Shown in pieces: positions 1-12,585 of a DNA stretch of 64,000 bases; positions within the stretch are counted from its first letter, which is position 1, and each line of letters opens with the position of its first letter. The stretch is from Cubamyces lactineus (Eukaryota; Basidiomycota; Agaricomycetes; Polyporales; Polyporaceae), in the NCBI GenBank assembly GCA_022376465.1, contig JACDTU010000026.1, positions 1 through 64,000 on the forward strand. Direction: 5' to 3'. A program made the translations under genes and the position numbers. The notes under the pieces were generated by a model. It was not told the origin of the DNA. It saw only the letters and a list, made by a program, of their open reading frames with translations, and did not search any database.

Positions 1-741
1 ACGTCCATATCCAGTCACCTCTCCTCCCCGCTTCCTCCATCCCCACATTCTCAAGGCCCGCCGCAGCCTACGATCCTCGCTGAGGAGACGCCCGGTATTG
101 AGTTCATCCGCGAGACGCTTTATGCCGCGCTCGCAGACGTCCTCGAGCGCAAGCCCGCGCTGCGCGACCTTCTGCTCCGTGACCCCGCGCGTGCGTACTT
201 CGCCGCGGTCGCTCTCGCCATCCTCGACGTCGCGACCTCTTCCGCGACGCGCCCCGATCCGACGCTTAAGACACTTGCGGAGGTCCTCCCTCAGGCCCAC
301 CCGCACGCAGATGAGCCAGCGATCCGTGGCGTTCTTGGGCAGACGCTTACGCTGAGCGACTGTCCCGCGCCCCTCCGCCCATTCATGCAAGAGCTGTGTG
401 CAATCGGCACAGCGGCGCACGCGATGGAAGAGGAGGATTCGGAAGCGGCCGTGCGAGCTCTTCAGCGGGGCGAGGAGCCATTGCCTCCCAGGCTGGAGCG
501 CGTGAGAGACATCATCGAGGGCGGCGTTGGACACGCGTTCAATGACACCATACACTCGGGGACCGGGGACGGTGGACACGGTGGCCCGGGTGATCCGAGG
601 CGAAGGCGAACGAGCACGGAAGGGAGGGCGGTCGCGTTCGCCAATCGAGTGAACGGGCTGGCGCTAGCGATGACGAAACTAAGGGCATTCAGAGAGAGGC
701 AAGAGACTGTGTTTAAAGTACTTGCGGGCGTCGGGAGTTAG
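1..741 (+). CDS. 3' part of an unidentified protein-coding gene (truncated by left edge)
   Basis: Frame 1 is open from the first base to a TAG at 739-741, giving at least 246 residues with no internal stop. The part after about residue 30 looks like a real folded protein: alternating charged and hydrophobic helical sequence, for example IEFIRETLYAALADVLE, then a Gly/His-rich loop (HSGTGDGGHGGPGDP) and a helical C-terminus. The first ATG in this frame is at 385, well inside the open stretch, so the true start lies to the left of the window. I do not recognise the family. The next confident gene begins almost 1 kb downstream on the same strand. Confidence 0.6.
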   Translation, partial: TSISSHLSSPLPPSPHSQGPPQPTILAEETPGIEFIRETLYAALADVLERKPALRDLLLRDPARAYFAAVALAILDVATSSATRPDPTLKTLAEVLPQAHPHADEPAIRGVLGQTLTLSDCPAPLRPFMQELCAIGTAAHAMEEEDSEAAVRALQRGEEPLPPRLERVRDIIEGGVGHAFNDTIHSGTGDGGHGGPGDPRRRRTSTEGRAVAFANRVNGLALAMTKLRAFRERQETVFKVLAGVGS

Positions 742-1694
742 GCCGCGTTCCATCGGGGTCGGTGTCTGTTCGCTATATTAGGCTCAGTGTACTTGTACGG
801 CCAGGCTCAGTGTGATATCCTACAATCCAAATCTAATACCCCTGTGTATTACTTTCCCAGAAACTGTCGACGAGAGAGCAGGCAATTGAAGAGGATCATT
901 AATGCGTTTCCGGCGTTTCCCGTCACGATTCACCATGCCCGATGGCACAGCGCCGCCTTGCTCGGCGCCTACGTGCTGTATACGATGCATACAACAGCGT
1001 ACAATTGCAACTCTAGCCACCACCGGTCCCCTGCCTCCAACTAGAAGATGCTGCGAATGCAGATACAAACACGGCACGGCGTGCTACATCGAAGTACTTA
1101 CCACAAGCCTCCCGCGCGCGACCACGTCTCCAGAGGACTCGTCCGGAACACTCACTGCAGATTCTACAACTTCCCCTCAGACAGAGCCTGCGCCTCAGAG
1201 ACCTTGTGAGTGATCCGACTTGGCCAGGAGCTAGCGTCGAACTGACTGAACTCTGAGCCAGCGGACTAGCCCATCCGCTTGGACTTGAGATCTAGAGGTT
1301 CTTCATCGCTTAGCTGAGAGCCAAACCGCACGACGCCGACGTTCAGCTCCATCTGGCGGTGCATGCCAGTGGAGGAGTCCAAAGTTTGTACAACTACATT
1401 CTGCTCCGACCAGGCCGGATCAGGCCATCGCATTCCGCTTCTCGTTGCCGCGAGCGTCGAAGAGGATAGCATTCGGACGCTCTCCACCCGTCCGCGTCAC
1501 GCTCGTATGCGGCTTATTGCCTGTACACAGGGCTGCAATCAGCACACCCCATTGCTCAACTCCCCGTCACATCGCACTCAACGGCGGGCCACTCTTTGAC
1601 GAGCTCGAAACGATTTTTGGAGGCTATGGTGAGGTCACCACATCATACGCCCATATGCTGCTGGACATTTCTGGCTGACGCATCGCAGGACAAA
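742..1694. other. Intergenic, no supported gene
   Basis: Only short overlapping open frames occur on both strands, and none has convincing composition or splice sites. An upstream exon of the DUF6535 gene could lie near 1596-1686, because a CAG that could act as an acceptor (1687-1689) lies just before its first ATG. Confidence 0.5.
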
Positions 1695-4157
1695 ATGGAC
1701 GAACGCATAGATGGGGTAAATGTACCCACGCTGCCGTGGCCAGTCGAGTCCGTCGAGGTGCGCCTTGACCTTGCGCCCGGCCTGACCATGTACTCATGCG
1801 AATCGCAGGACATCTGGAATAGTCGGAAGGGAACCTATACCCACTATGAGAAGGCGCAAGCATGGGACAAGGCCGCGAAGAAGGTAGAAGAGGTCAGCGA
1901 AGAGATGGTTCGGCGATGGTCTAACGAGATCGATACCCTCCTCGTCTTCGTGCGTCCCCCGCGGTCCGGTAACTCCTCACCTACTCACCATTCTCGCCCG
2001 GGCCAATAGGCTGGCCTGTTCTCTGCAGTGATCACCGCTTTCAACGTCGAATCGTACAAACTACTGCGCGACTCGGTGCCAGATCAATCGTTGATAGTGC
2101 TCACGCGCATGTACGCCCACATGAGCGGTGCCGCCCCGGACGAATCCCTCCCCGCTTCCTCCAAGCCGATACCAGGATGGATCATCGTCCTGAACTCGTT
2201 CTGGTTCTCAGGTCTTGTCTGCAGCCTTGCAGCCGCTTCGATCGGCATCACCGTCAAGCAATGGCTCAGCCGGTACCAAGTGGGCCTTTCCGGAGTATCC
2301 AAGGACGTCCGACGCCTCCGACAGTATCGCCTGAACGGCCTGCGGAAGTGGCACGTAGGCGCGATCGTCGCCGCTCTGCCCATCTTGCTCCAAATTGCGC
2401 TCGATCTATTCGTTCTTGGGCTCCTCGTGCTGCTCGGGAACCTCAGCCAGACCGTCCTCGTCGTCGTGGCAGTGTTCATCATCATCCTCATGCTCTTCAT
2501 CATCGTCACTCCGATGTTGCCTCTCTTCTGGACTGACTGCATCTACGTCTCTCCCCAGTCTATCGCGATATACGCTGTGTACGCTCGGGCAGCCATTCCT
2601 TTCCGCTGGCTCTGCGCCGTAGCCATCCTGCCTGCTCTGGAGGGCGCCGTAGAATGGGCCAATGAGGCCGCATTCCCATGGCTCCGGAAAGCGTTCTCCG
2701 TCTGCAAAGCCGCTCAGCCTTCTTCTGCGCGTGGGCCGGTGGGAGACGAATCAACGCTCCTCGCATATCTTCGCAAGGAACGCACGAGATTCGAGAGACC
2801 TATCGAGCTGACATGGCGCGACAGGATCGGCGACGCTGTGAGATCATCCAGAGATCTCCTAGACTCCGACACCCTCGGGCGCGCGTACCACGCGTCGCTG
2901 AACTCAGAGTACATCGAGCTCGCTGGGATCTGCCTTTTCGACCTCGAGGACGACGCACTAGAGGCGTACTGCCAGTCTCTGAAGACGTGCATTACCAAGC
3001 ATCACCCACTCGCGCGATTGGAGAAGGTCGAATGGATCGACCTCTTGTGCGTGTCTCCGCAGTTCTGGAGCAGCTTCTTGCTGCCCATGTTCAAGAGTTG
3101 GGTCACAGGGGGTAGCTGCGAGCTACTGCGTCAAGACACGAGCGCGCTGTTCTTCTCGGATCCACCCGTCGAACGGCCAAGCAGCCTTTCGTACTTTCCG
3201 CCGCGCTCAGGAGATGATGCGGCAGACAGACGATTGACAGAACGTGTCACGAAGCTGTTCGTGGCCGTCCTTGTGTCTGCTACGAGGGCGGGCTCGAGAG
3301 ACTCGGACCTCACGCGCTGGGTGCTACGAGCGTTCACAGATACGTCGCTCTTTCGACTTTTGCGCGATGCCAGGATATCCCAGACGCGTGATAACATACA
3401 GCTAGGTAAGTGCGAGTGGACCATGGCTAACGGAGAGGTGCTGACCCAACGTCACTCCAGTCATCACCGGATACATCCATGTAGCCGCATGCTGCGATCT
3501 CTACAAGAGCTTCGCCGAGCACGAGAGATACCTCTCCGTGCTGCAAGACCTCCTTGCACTGACGAGATGGTGCGAGCGGCAATCAGAGAAGGTTGAGGCA
3601 TCCGCCCTCCAGGGCGCATACACGTGCCTCGAGCACGCCTTGACGCATTTCGCCCACTTCCTGCGACGCGAGCCAGGCAGGTTGGCGTCGTTCGCGCCCC
3701 GTGTCGAGCGAGGGCTGCCCAACGCGACGTCGCTGCGCGCGATCGCCAGGGAGGCTGCCTCGCGACGCGACCCGCGGTTCGTGCCAGCGGAGATGCTGGA
3801 CGCGATCGAGAGCCGGGTGTTGGACTATCTTGCGGGTATCAATGGCGCGGATTGGAACGAGGCGAGTTTGAACAAAGAGGAGTACCTGCGGGAGATGAGA
3901 GCCTGCGTCGAGCGCATCCGAGAGGGAGCCTCTCGAGCTGCGCGGGAGAGCGAGCTGGATGACGAAGAGTCGGAGGTACGTACCCATGGATCCACGCGGT
4001 AACCCCAGCTGATGCGTTGTATGTACAGGACGGTGCTACGTCCATCTCCCCGGAACGCGCGACACTGGACGATTACAAGAGTAAGCCGGAGGGTGAGCAG
4101 CTTGGTCGTTTCCCAACACCGTCGCCCACGTTGCTAGATGGCGAGCCACCAGGGTGA
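1695..4157 (+). CDS. DUF6535-domain multi-pass membrane protein
   Basis: Four exons (1695-1949, 2010-3405, 3461-3975, 4029-4157) encode about 764 residues. The first junction restores VFAGLFSAVITAF, the hallmark of the basidiomycete DUF6535 family (function unknown). Predicted membrane segments lie at about residues 84-104, 141-165, 199-228 and 235-257, with a polar KQWLSRY stretch after the second. The rest is a long soluble helical region, predicted cytosolic, which usually varies between family members. Introns are 60, 55 and 53 nt with GTGCGT, GTAAGT and GTACGT donors, and all phases match. The family is lineage-expanded in mushrooms and often sits in accessory regions. An additional short 5' exon is possible, so the N-terminus is the least certain part. 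Confidence 0.85.
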
Positions 4158-4318
4158 CGTCTCTGCCCCGTCATTCCACCCCACGCCAGCGTCTTTGCGC
4201 AGCGAAGACTCGAGCATATTGCAAGCGGGATATGGTGTAAATTGATGTACTAAAGGTCCGATGAGCGTTGTACCCTTCTGTATCCTAATTCTCTGAAATC
4301 AAGCGAAGATATCGAAGA

Positions 4319-4914
4319 TTATAGTCTAGACGGTGCCGGCTTGTTCAAGGCGCATTCACATCGTCCAAAGCCGGGTGCGCCAGGAGGAACCCGACGTCTT
4401 CCCTGTCCATGCGCATGGATGCGCCGCCGAAGAACCTCGAGCAAGATCACGCATACTGTAGCCGTGCATCTCCTAGTCGCGTTCTCCAACTGTAGGAGGC
4501 GAGCGGATAAACCTCTTGCGTGAGGATTACTGAGGAGTTGCGCGACGACGCGTAGGTGGAGGGTTGGAGAGGGTTTGACGGATCGATGGAGCGCGCGTTT
4601 GGAGGCCTCGCGTGTCCATTGGGCGTAGTACTCGGGGAATTCATTCTTCAACCATTTGGCAAGCCTGTGGTAGCCGGGCGTGCGCGCGATAGAGGGAATA
4701 TGCAAAGCGGGATGGTACTTGTCGTAGCATTGTTTGAACGCTGTTCCTTGCGGATAGTAGTGAACTAGCAAGCGGTATCCTCATCTGTGCTCTTTAGCAG
4801 TTGCTAGATAGGACAGAGCGACCAGGCTCGGTGAGAAGCGGAGATAATAGAGGGACAGACTTTGGGCGGCACGAAATTGACGAGAGCGGCGTTGGCGTCA
4901 TCGACACCCGGCAT
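4319..4914 (-). CDS. Uncharacterised minus-strand gene, model incomplete
   Basis: A 150-codon open frame (4771 down to 4319) contains a very protein-like stretch with segments such as YDKYHPALHIPS and PGYHRLAKWLKNEFPEYYAQW. Just upstream on the same strand an ATG at 4914 opens a short frame (MPGVDDANAALVNFVPPK), which fits a first exon. A TAG acceptor immediately before the second block would join them, but I could not find a donor that keeps the phase. The junction, the start and the 3' end (protein-like sequence fades after about 4560) are therefore unresolved. I do not recognise the family. It is transcribed away from the zinc-finger gene at 5237, with which it would share the upstream region. 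Confidence 0.4.
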
Positions 4915-5055
4915 TAACAACGACCATCACGCAAGGGTTAGGCTGGGAGAGAGATAGGAGGCGAGTGGCGGAGGGCACACGATCGACAGAGAGCGCGAGA
5001 ACACTGGCATATCAGGCAGCTCGCCTTCCTAACAGGACGGTGGATCCGCGGGCGG

Positions 5056-5062
5056 TATATAT
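5056..5062 (+). promoter_or_regulatory. TATA-like box upstream of the C2H2 gene
   Basis: TATATAT lies about 175 nt before the ATG at 5237 and is followed by a pyrimidine-rich leader (5160-5236). Position and orientation suit the plus-strand zinc-finger gene. Confidence 0.45.
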
Positions 5063-5236
5063 GACAGAGAGTGCGCTTGGAGCGCGCTGCTGCAACGCCT
5101 GTCCGTTTGTTGTGCTTTGTTTTGATCCGTCGCTGCTCCGACGCGCGCTTAGCTAACCCTCTTCAATTTCCGTCAAAGTTGCCGTTCGAGTGCATTCCCT
5201 CCTTCCCTTCCCTCCCTCATCCTCCTCGCCAGCCCA

Positions 5237-6543
5237 ATGTCCTCCCCAGACAACGACTCTCTTTTCGACTCCTACATAGACTCCAGTGCTTACCTCGACC
5301 ACTCCTTCGTACGTCTGCTCTTCTCTCTTCCTCCTCTCCTCGCTAACCACCCCATCAGTGCTCCAACTTCTCATGCTGTGGCCAAAATCTACCCGACCTC
5401 CATCGTCTCCTGGACCACTTTGAAGAGGAGCACGTCCTCCCTCTTCCCCCAGACAACCGCCCCCTCTACTCCAGCCCCGTCTACGCTCGTCCCGCAGGCC
5501 CACACGCGAGCTACATCCTCAGCTACCCGCAACCAAATCCCCCTCTTCAACCCATCAACCATCCCATCTCTGCCGCCCACCGCCCCCTTCGTGCCGTCCC
5601 CGACCTCCACCATGTCCCTGACCTCACCTACTCTCCCGCCTCCATAGCCTCCCCCTCCGTCCCCTCCACCTCCCATCCCTCCCCTACCCTCGGCGAACCT
5701 CTCTGTCTTCCTCCCGCCCTCTTCTCTTTCCAGCCACCACGCACTCGCACTCCTCCCCCTCACTCGACAGACGACGTCGACGAAAACATCCTAGACTCTC
5801 CTACCGTGCCCGCCATCGCACGCTCAAGCGTTGGCCCCCAACGCACCTCAAAACAGCACCCGCGCACAGACCCCTTGTCTCGCTCTCGCCCCCTCGCCCA
5901 GACGCCAGAACGTACTTCTAGCTCCCGGAGACGCGACGGGCGCGAGAAGATGTACAAGTGTCCGGTGAGTACGCAACTTCCTCCCCATTCATTCTTCCTC
6001 GCGCTCGCCCCGCGATCACAACCTCCTGCGCGCCGCGAGCCGATCCGAATGCGCCTTCTGTTGAACGCACGCTGACATTTTTCCTTTTCCCCCGTCCATG
6101 TGCTCCTCCTTGACGCCCATATTTCAACTTGGCCAAAACGTTCATCCTCTGCGCTTCTGGTTCACCGTCGTGCTTCCCCGCTTCTAATAACGCCCCCATC
6201 CCGATCACCCCGCGAATCTTATCCCTCTCGTACGCACGCGCCCATCAGTATCCCGGGTGCACAAAGGTTCGTGCCACCATCACACCATCCATGACACATC
6301 TCACTCACGTCCGTTCTTGTCCAGTCGTACCTCAACCCGAACGGGCTCAAGTATCACCTCGAAAAAGGGACATGCACCAACGCCGACGAATGTCCGCGAC
6401 GTCCTCTCCCACCAGGTGCCGCCGCGGCCGCGCTCGCGCCTGCATCGGTGGCTACCACTCCAGAGCCTCCTTCGTCCGTTGCGGTCTCACTGTCGGCGAC
6501 GGACTCGGAGGCTGGAGACGATGCGTTTGACGATCGGACTTAA
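5237..6543 (+). CDS. SFP1-like C2H2 zinc-finger protein
   Basis: Four exons (5237-5308, 5359-5964, 6249-6266, 6325-6543) give 304 residues. An N-terminal finger-like motif, CSNFSCCGQNLPDLHRLLDH followed by FEEEH (residues 25-49), and a C-terminal finger are the paired features of fungal SFP1-type regulators. The C-terminal finger has C225, C230, H243 and C249 (YPGCTKSYLNPNGLKYHLEK), giving C-x4-C-x12-H-x5-C. SFP1 is a nuclear regulator of ribosome-biogenesis genes in yeast, so a similar role here is inference. Residues 50-215 are low-complexity Pro/Ser/His-rich, with a basic run before the finger. Exon 3 is only 18 nt and supplies YPGCTK inside the finger. Intron 2 is unusually long (284 nt). 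All phases agree. Confidence 0.85.
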
Positions 6544-9500
6544 GCGTATGTAGAACATGCGCCCGACCGTGTCCCTCGTACGTACGCACGCATCCGTGCA
6601 TCAAAAGTGCTCGTTTCCTTTGCGAGATGGGCTTGTATTTCCACCCCTTCTCCCCATCGTCACACGCCTATAACTGTGGTGTCCCGTGTGCGCGTGGCTA
6701 TCGGCGGTTGCCCACTTGACCTCCGTGCTCCATCGCTGCTCCGCAGTCGCTCCTCACCGTGTCGTTGCGGACGCGAGTAAAGAGCTTTCGCCGGGAGAGG
6801 GCCCTGTTGACGTCTTGTCGTCGTCGGCTGCGCCCCCGCCATGCGCATGATGCCGTCATGATACCCCAGGCGACGTCACCCCGTAGGAGTCGTCTGTGAC
6901 GATCCGGGAGGAGCGTGGATATGATGATCTTTATGTGTATTATCGTGTATCCTATCAGATGTACATAGACGTAGTTTAATTTCCGTGTACCACCATGCAC
7001 GCCATAGATGTAATAGACTTGCGCTGCTGCTGTTGGAGCTATGATTGATTGCTGTTCGCGGGTCTCGTGTGGGTCGCAGTCGGGCGTGTCGGAAACATAC
7101 CGCATCTGTTTCAAGGGCTCGGATTCACTAGGTTCATGGGACTTTGCACGAAAGGTGCCGGTCGGGCGCAGCAGGGCGTCGTGAGCGTGGGTCCGTCAGG
7201 CACTCTATGACATCGCAGTGAAGCTGCAGGCTCAAGCTTCTCAGCTACACAGGCTTCCGTTCGGGTCCCAAAGCCAGGTATATACAAACACTACATGTAT
7301 ACACTTCTCCGGGAGACGACCCGCCGGAGCGCGTGCGTCATCGTAGCCACTGCATTGCACCGTCTTCGAAGTACTTCTGCTCGCACCGTCGAGCATACAG
7401 ATTCTATTCGAGCTGCTCCGAGAGGTTGTCGGAAGTTCAGGCTGGAGAAGCCGAAGCAGCGAGGCGATGAAGAAGCGGCGAGACGGCAAGGCACCTGCCG
7501 GAGATTATACTATACAGTATGCCTGATCAAACTTACGACGAGCCTGTGGCAAGACTGGGGTCTCGATGTGGATGTGGATGCCGCCCCGTACGTACCTGTC
7601 GCGGGGATGCACGTCAGGACGAGACAAACGCCTCACCTTATCAACGCATGCCGTACACGTACCGTACGCTCCTCAAACTGTGTTCAAGTTCCCAAGGCGT
7701 CTAGGAGTATGCTCGGACGATAGCTGCAGAAAGCACAGCAGCTTGATTCCTGATCCCTGATCCCTGACGGAGGCCCGGACGGGTGCGTGATCCGACGCCG
7801 GCGTATTAGAACGACATTCGATGCCGTGAAGCTGTCTGTCGGTCTTGGAAGCCGGCGTACCATGCTGCCAGCGGTAGGACGCCGACCGCATGCCACCCCA
7901 CGTCGTGTAGCAACGTCGTTAACAAACCACTCTGAGGACGCAGACCACACGCGGCAGGAGTCCTAGAATGCGGAAGGGTGACCATCAGCGACGCGTGCCA
8001 GACGACGTGCAAAGCAGGAGCAACGAGGCGTGGTGGAGAGGGCGCTCCGGCGGCACCGTGGTATACGAAGGCTGAAAGCGGCGAGATGCGCCTTGTTGGG
8101 GTGCGTTCTTCTCAGGGAACGCACCGACGAGCAGGCGTCCCAGGTGCCTGAACACGATTCGTCCAAGGTACTGCAGCTTCGGTACAGTGCTCAAGTGTGC
8201 GAGGCCTGCGGGCGGCCGCGCCAGGGGCGTCCGCCAGATAGAGGTCGTAAGGTACCAGTGCGCAGCAGTAGTGCAGAGCAAGAGGACTGAGTAGAACAAC
8301 AGCCCAGTCTTTACGCAGAGACACGCAGCGTTGAGAGAGTGCACAGCTGCGGGAGCGAGACGTGGCGAGGCCGGGATGCGGCAGCGCGAGCCACCGGCAC
8401 CGGGCCGCCACTTGCGGCAACGCCTACGCCAGAACTCGCTTCCCAGAGTGGATGGGACAGTCTGCTTTCCCCACAGCAGACAGCAACGCAACCAGAGTCC
8501 AGAGACATGGGGAATATCAGAAGTCGAGAGAAACAGCACTCGCTCTGCCGCGCGGGGGACGAGCAAGGGCCAGCATCGAGACGTGCCGTACAAGCGCCAT
8601 ACCCCAGCCTTCTCGCACAAGCATCTCCACCACCGCATCTGAGCGGCCAGACCTCGAGAGCCCTTGAGCTAGGTAGGTGCCCTCCCGCGATCCTACCCGG
8701 CCCTCAGCGTTTCGGTCCCGTATCGCGTATCCTTCTGTGGCAAAACAGCATCGCACTCCTGACAGCGTGTGTTCCCGCGCGGACGCCACGACGCCCCAGA
8801 CCACTTCCGTTCGGGCCCATCGTATACGTAGAGCGCCCCGAACGTTGGCCGCTCGGCACAGTTGGGCTCGGAAACCCATTTCCCAATGGTGGTGCAGTAT
8901 CGGTACTTGCCTGTATCGCAAGTACCCACGCTCGCTCGCTGGGGGATCGCACTTGCGTAGTTCGAGCCTCGCACAAGGGGTTTCCTGCATATTGTGCAGC
9001 GTCCATGGCAGGTAGCGAGCGGATGCCGCCGCGGGTGGAATGTGCCCCGACAAGGCCGGCGATCGCGTTCAGGTGTAAAGCTTGTCTGAGCGGGGGTGAG
9101 CTTGGATATGTCCTTATAGGCGTGCACGGCTTACCAGCTATGGAGAGGTGGCTGTATGTAGAATATGGTTCGATAAGGCCAGCGCGGACGTGATAGATCG
9201 TGGCTTCAGTGCCCAATACACACATTGGAGACCTGCTATTGTTGCTCCGGTTTCATCGCCGTACCGTAGCTCACCCCAGCGGGCATTCGCCTCGTGCAGC
9301 GGAGAAGGTCGTCATATAGGCCATGGTGGCGCGACCTTGTGTGCGCGCTGACAGTGATACGGCGCGCACCCACTTTGTTTCGCATCTATTTGCCTAAATG
9401 AAGCGGATATTGAATGAGTACTATGCGACAGCGAGCGGAGACCATGTCACCGTGCACCATGTACCTACGCAGCGGAAGTCAGATCACCGCAGGCACATTC

Positions 9501-12500
9501 ATATGCGCACGACGACTTACCAAAAGACAGCGTATCCCCTCGAGGAAACGTGCGAGCACCGAATATTGAATGCCAGCACGTTCTAGACTGATATCAAGTT
9601 TGCGTCAGTTTGCACGAGTTGCGTCCCATCCAAGACCCACTAACCTCCTTATAGTCTCGAGCCTCTTGTACGGGATCGGACCCGACCAAGGGGCATCGAA
9701 ATTTCCGCAGTGTTGTCGCGTCGGCCTCTTCATACCATCGTCATCGCTGGCCGCATCGACCTGAGGAAGGTCCGACCCTCAGCGTTCATCAAAGACCAGA
9801 GGCGGACAGTCGCTAAAGCGGACAACGGTGCAGCAAAACGAGCCCAGCGTGAGGTATTGAGCTGTATTTGGAGTGAATCAACAGCTGTCTACAAACCACC
9901 AGAAGCTTCCGTGGACACACAGGGGCCACCGAACACCTGCCTTCGACGTTCCGCGACCACACATGAACCACGATTGACGAGATGCCGGAGTAAGCTTTCG
10001 CACGCACTAGAAGAACGCTGCAAGTATTGAGACTCGAGCCCGGGGCGAGCACTTCATCACCGGAAAGCAAAAACATACCGAGTGGTGTGCGCATAGTCAT
10101 TGGACAGGCACATACCGGTGTAATCCAACACATGAGCCCGCGCATGCATGCCTGCCTCGAGACTTGCGTTGATAACTTGATTGACACCGGTGACCACCGA
10201 CCAGGTCCCCGCCGCGGAGGCTGCTGCCTGCAGCACGAGGTGACGACGCGCGATCAAACGCACGACGTCGCCAGGCCCGCCTGCAGGCATCGCGATACGC
10301 AAGCCTCCAGACCACCGGGTCGGTCAGCTCGCGATCGTTTTCCCTCCCTCACAGCGGAAGCAGATCGTTTCGGACCTCAGTGCTGCTGTGACTGTTGTGA
10401 AACATGGACGACACGACGCGGCACCTTGCCGCAGGGGGGACAGACAGCTGCCACTCGCCAGGTGCGAGATGCGAGCAGCCGGATGGCAGGTGGAAGGTGC
10501 CAGATGGGACCGAGGGGCTCAAACGCCCCGCCAACGCTCGCGACGCCCCGCGTGCGGCGCTAGACCATTGCTGGCCGCTGGGGTGAAGATAGACGGGCCC
10601 CCATTGAACAGCGAACGTTCAACCTCCTCTGCATGACGCAATTGCAGTGGCCTGCTCTCGAGTCTCGGCGCGCCCCCCACGTCCGGCTCCGCAGCACCAG
10701 CGCCCACAACGCGGGGTGAACCATTGGCCAGGTCGCCAGTCGCCAGGAGAGCAACGGGCGAGCTGACGGAGAACAGTTCGAGTCTCGACTCGACCGAGAG
10801 ACCCGCACCTCGTTCGTCACTTCGGAGCAAGTTGCAGCCAATGTGCGTGCGCATTGCGCATTGCGCATTGAGACGGCCTGTGCCGCGTGCTGCTGCCGCC
10901 ATTCGAGGCACGGCGGCACGCATACACGGTAACGACGCGTGCCAACCGCCAGTCAAGGTGGACCCACAAGCCCTCGCTTGTGGGCCCGAGTAGTCGTCAT
11001 CACCCGTGTCTTGCGACCGCTAGCCGGACGCGTGAGCGGGAAGCACCCGCCGCGCACTTTGTCACGTTGCTCCGTTGATTTCAGCTCCGATGTTGCGATC
11101 TTGCTCAAGCCCTGTGGGAAAGACTTATAAAAGAGGTAAGAGCTCGGTGCTGATAGCGTTCAGATGAGGTCCCTGCGATGAACAGATTGCAATCGTAGCC
11201 GTGCAAAGCATGCACGCACAAGAAGCTATGAAGACGGACGTCAAGAAGCAGAAGGCACCGCACGAAGCGGATTCGCGTCGAGGGCGCAAGCGCGATTCGT
11301 GATCGGGGACTTGGATGGTGTCGGAGAGCTGGAATGTCGGTCGATCCAGGTCTGGGCAAGGAACAGACCCAGGACACGAAACGTGGTGTCGCCAGCCGTG
11401 GCGACGTTAGCGAGCGCAAGCGATTGGCCCTCCAGCCATCCTAGAGGCGCGCCGTTGGCGACGTGATTAAATTTAGGCTTCTCCCGGTCTGGCGTCGTGT
11501 GTTTTCAAGGTGCTGGAATGTGAGGCGAGGTGCACAAATGGGGCAAAGTGGTCGCCGGACGGTGGTCACTGGCCAGCGTCGCGCGCGCGCGCCCGAGGCC
11601 TGCGCCGCGAGCGACTGGATGATTGCATTCGCAACGGAGGCAAGAAGACGAAGAGGCGGGCGATCAGATCACACGCTTCGCGGCGCTCGTCACGGTGGAG
11701 GGCGTGGGTGGACTCGTGGCGGTCAAAGTGCGCACACCGGGCTCACATGTTCGCGCCTCGCCTGGGCGCCGTTCGGCATCGGTGCTGGAGGGTTCAGACG
11801 GGTGGCAGGGAAGGAGGTTAGTTGTGGTGTCGACGTTGAGACCGGAGCGACACTAGCACGGGGAACTGGAGAGAGTGGATGAAGATGGAGTAAATGGGCG
11901 AGAAAAGCTCTCGAGCGTTCACCATGACCGATGAGCGCTCAGAGTGAGACAATAACCCCGCCTCGGTCCTGGTATCTGGAGATGGACCATGATGCGGGGG
12001 CGGGGCTGCCATTCAGGTGTTTATCACGGACGTAAGGTGCTGAGATGCAAGGACGGTCTCGAGAGGGCGTGGCGGGACGCGAGGCAAAGAGGTGAGGCTG
12101 GGATGGCGGACAGGCTCGCGAAAAGGCTAGCACGTTAATAGGGCTGGATAAGGGTGGGAAGAGATGGGACGGAAGTACGGAAGAGGAGGGGACGGAGGAG
12201 AAGGACCTCCGCGGTCGCCTCGCTGTGTTGAGGAGTGGTCAATGTATAGATATGGTATACAAGAATGGATCATGATGGGTGAGTAGGAGTGGGCGATGCT
12301 ATCAGAACGGAAAACGAGAGCGCTGTAAGATCGCAGCTGGGTGAGTAAGCTGATTGGGCTGCTGGCTTGTACTTTGTGGAGGGTCGGGGAGACGTCAATT
12401 CAAGGAGTGAGTCTTGTTTGAGTAGGGACGAGGAGAACGTGGAGGTCATGAGAGAGGCATGTGACTGTCGGGCAGGGTCGGGATTGGGCGGGTGCAGTTT

Positions 12501-12585
12501 TCGGAAAAAAGAGCGCTGACCCAGAAAGGCAGCACCGGATGGCGGGCCGTGGACGAGACGAGCGCCTAGCCACAGGGAGATCGGA
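6544..12585. other. Gene-poor 6-kb stretch
   Basis: No open frame here has recognisable domains, consistent splice sites or protein-like composition. Several long frames overlap on opposite strands (for example plus 8339-9193, minus 8517-9053 and minus 7985-8638), as expected in GC-rich DNA. The first few hundred bases are likely the 3' UTR of the zinc-finger gene. A small tandem repeat lies at 10849-10869. No terminal repeats or transposase remnants were seen. Confidence 0.5.
10849..10869. repeat. Three tandem copies of a 7-mer (GCGCATT)
   Basis: GCGCATT is repeated three times head to tail without mismatch, in a region with no supported gene. Confidence 0.8.

Noticed and set aside
7985..8638. 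217-codon minus-strand frame with a short hydrophobic segment
   Set aside because: Only one membrane-like stretch, erratic Arg/Cys/Trp content and no supporting splice sites.
8693..9127. Minus-strand Cys-containing frame resembling a zinc-ribbon (CTICRKPL)
   Set aside because: Cysteine spacing does not repeat, and no start or splice context supports a gene.
8339..9193. 284-codon plus-strand open frame
   Set aside because: No domain, poor composition, and equally long frames overlap on the other strand. Typical of GC-rich non-coding DNA.
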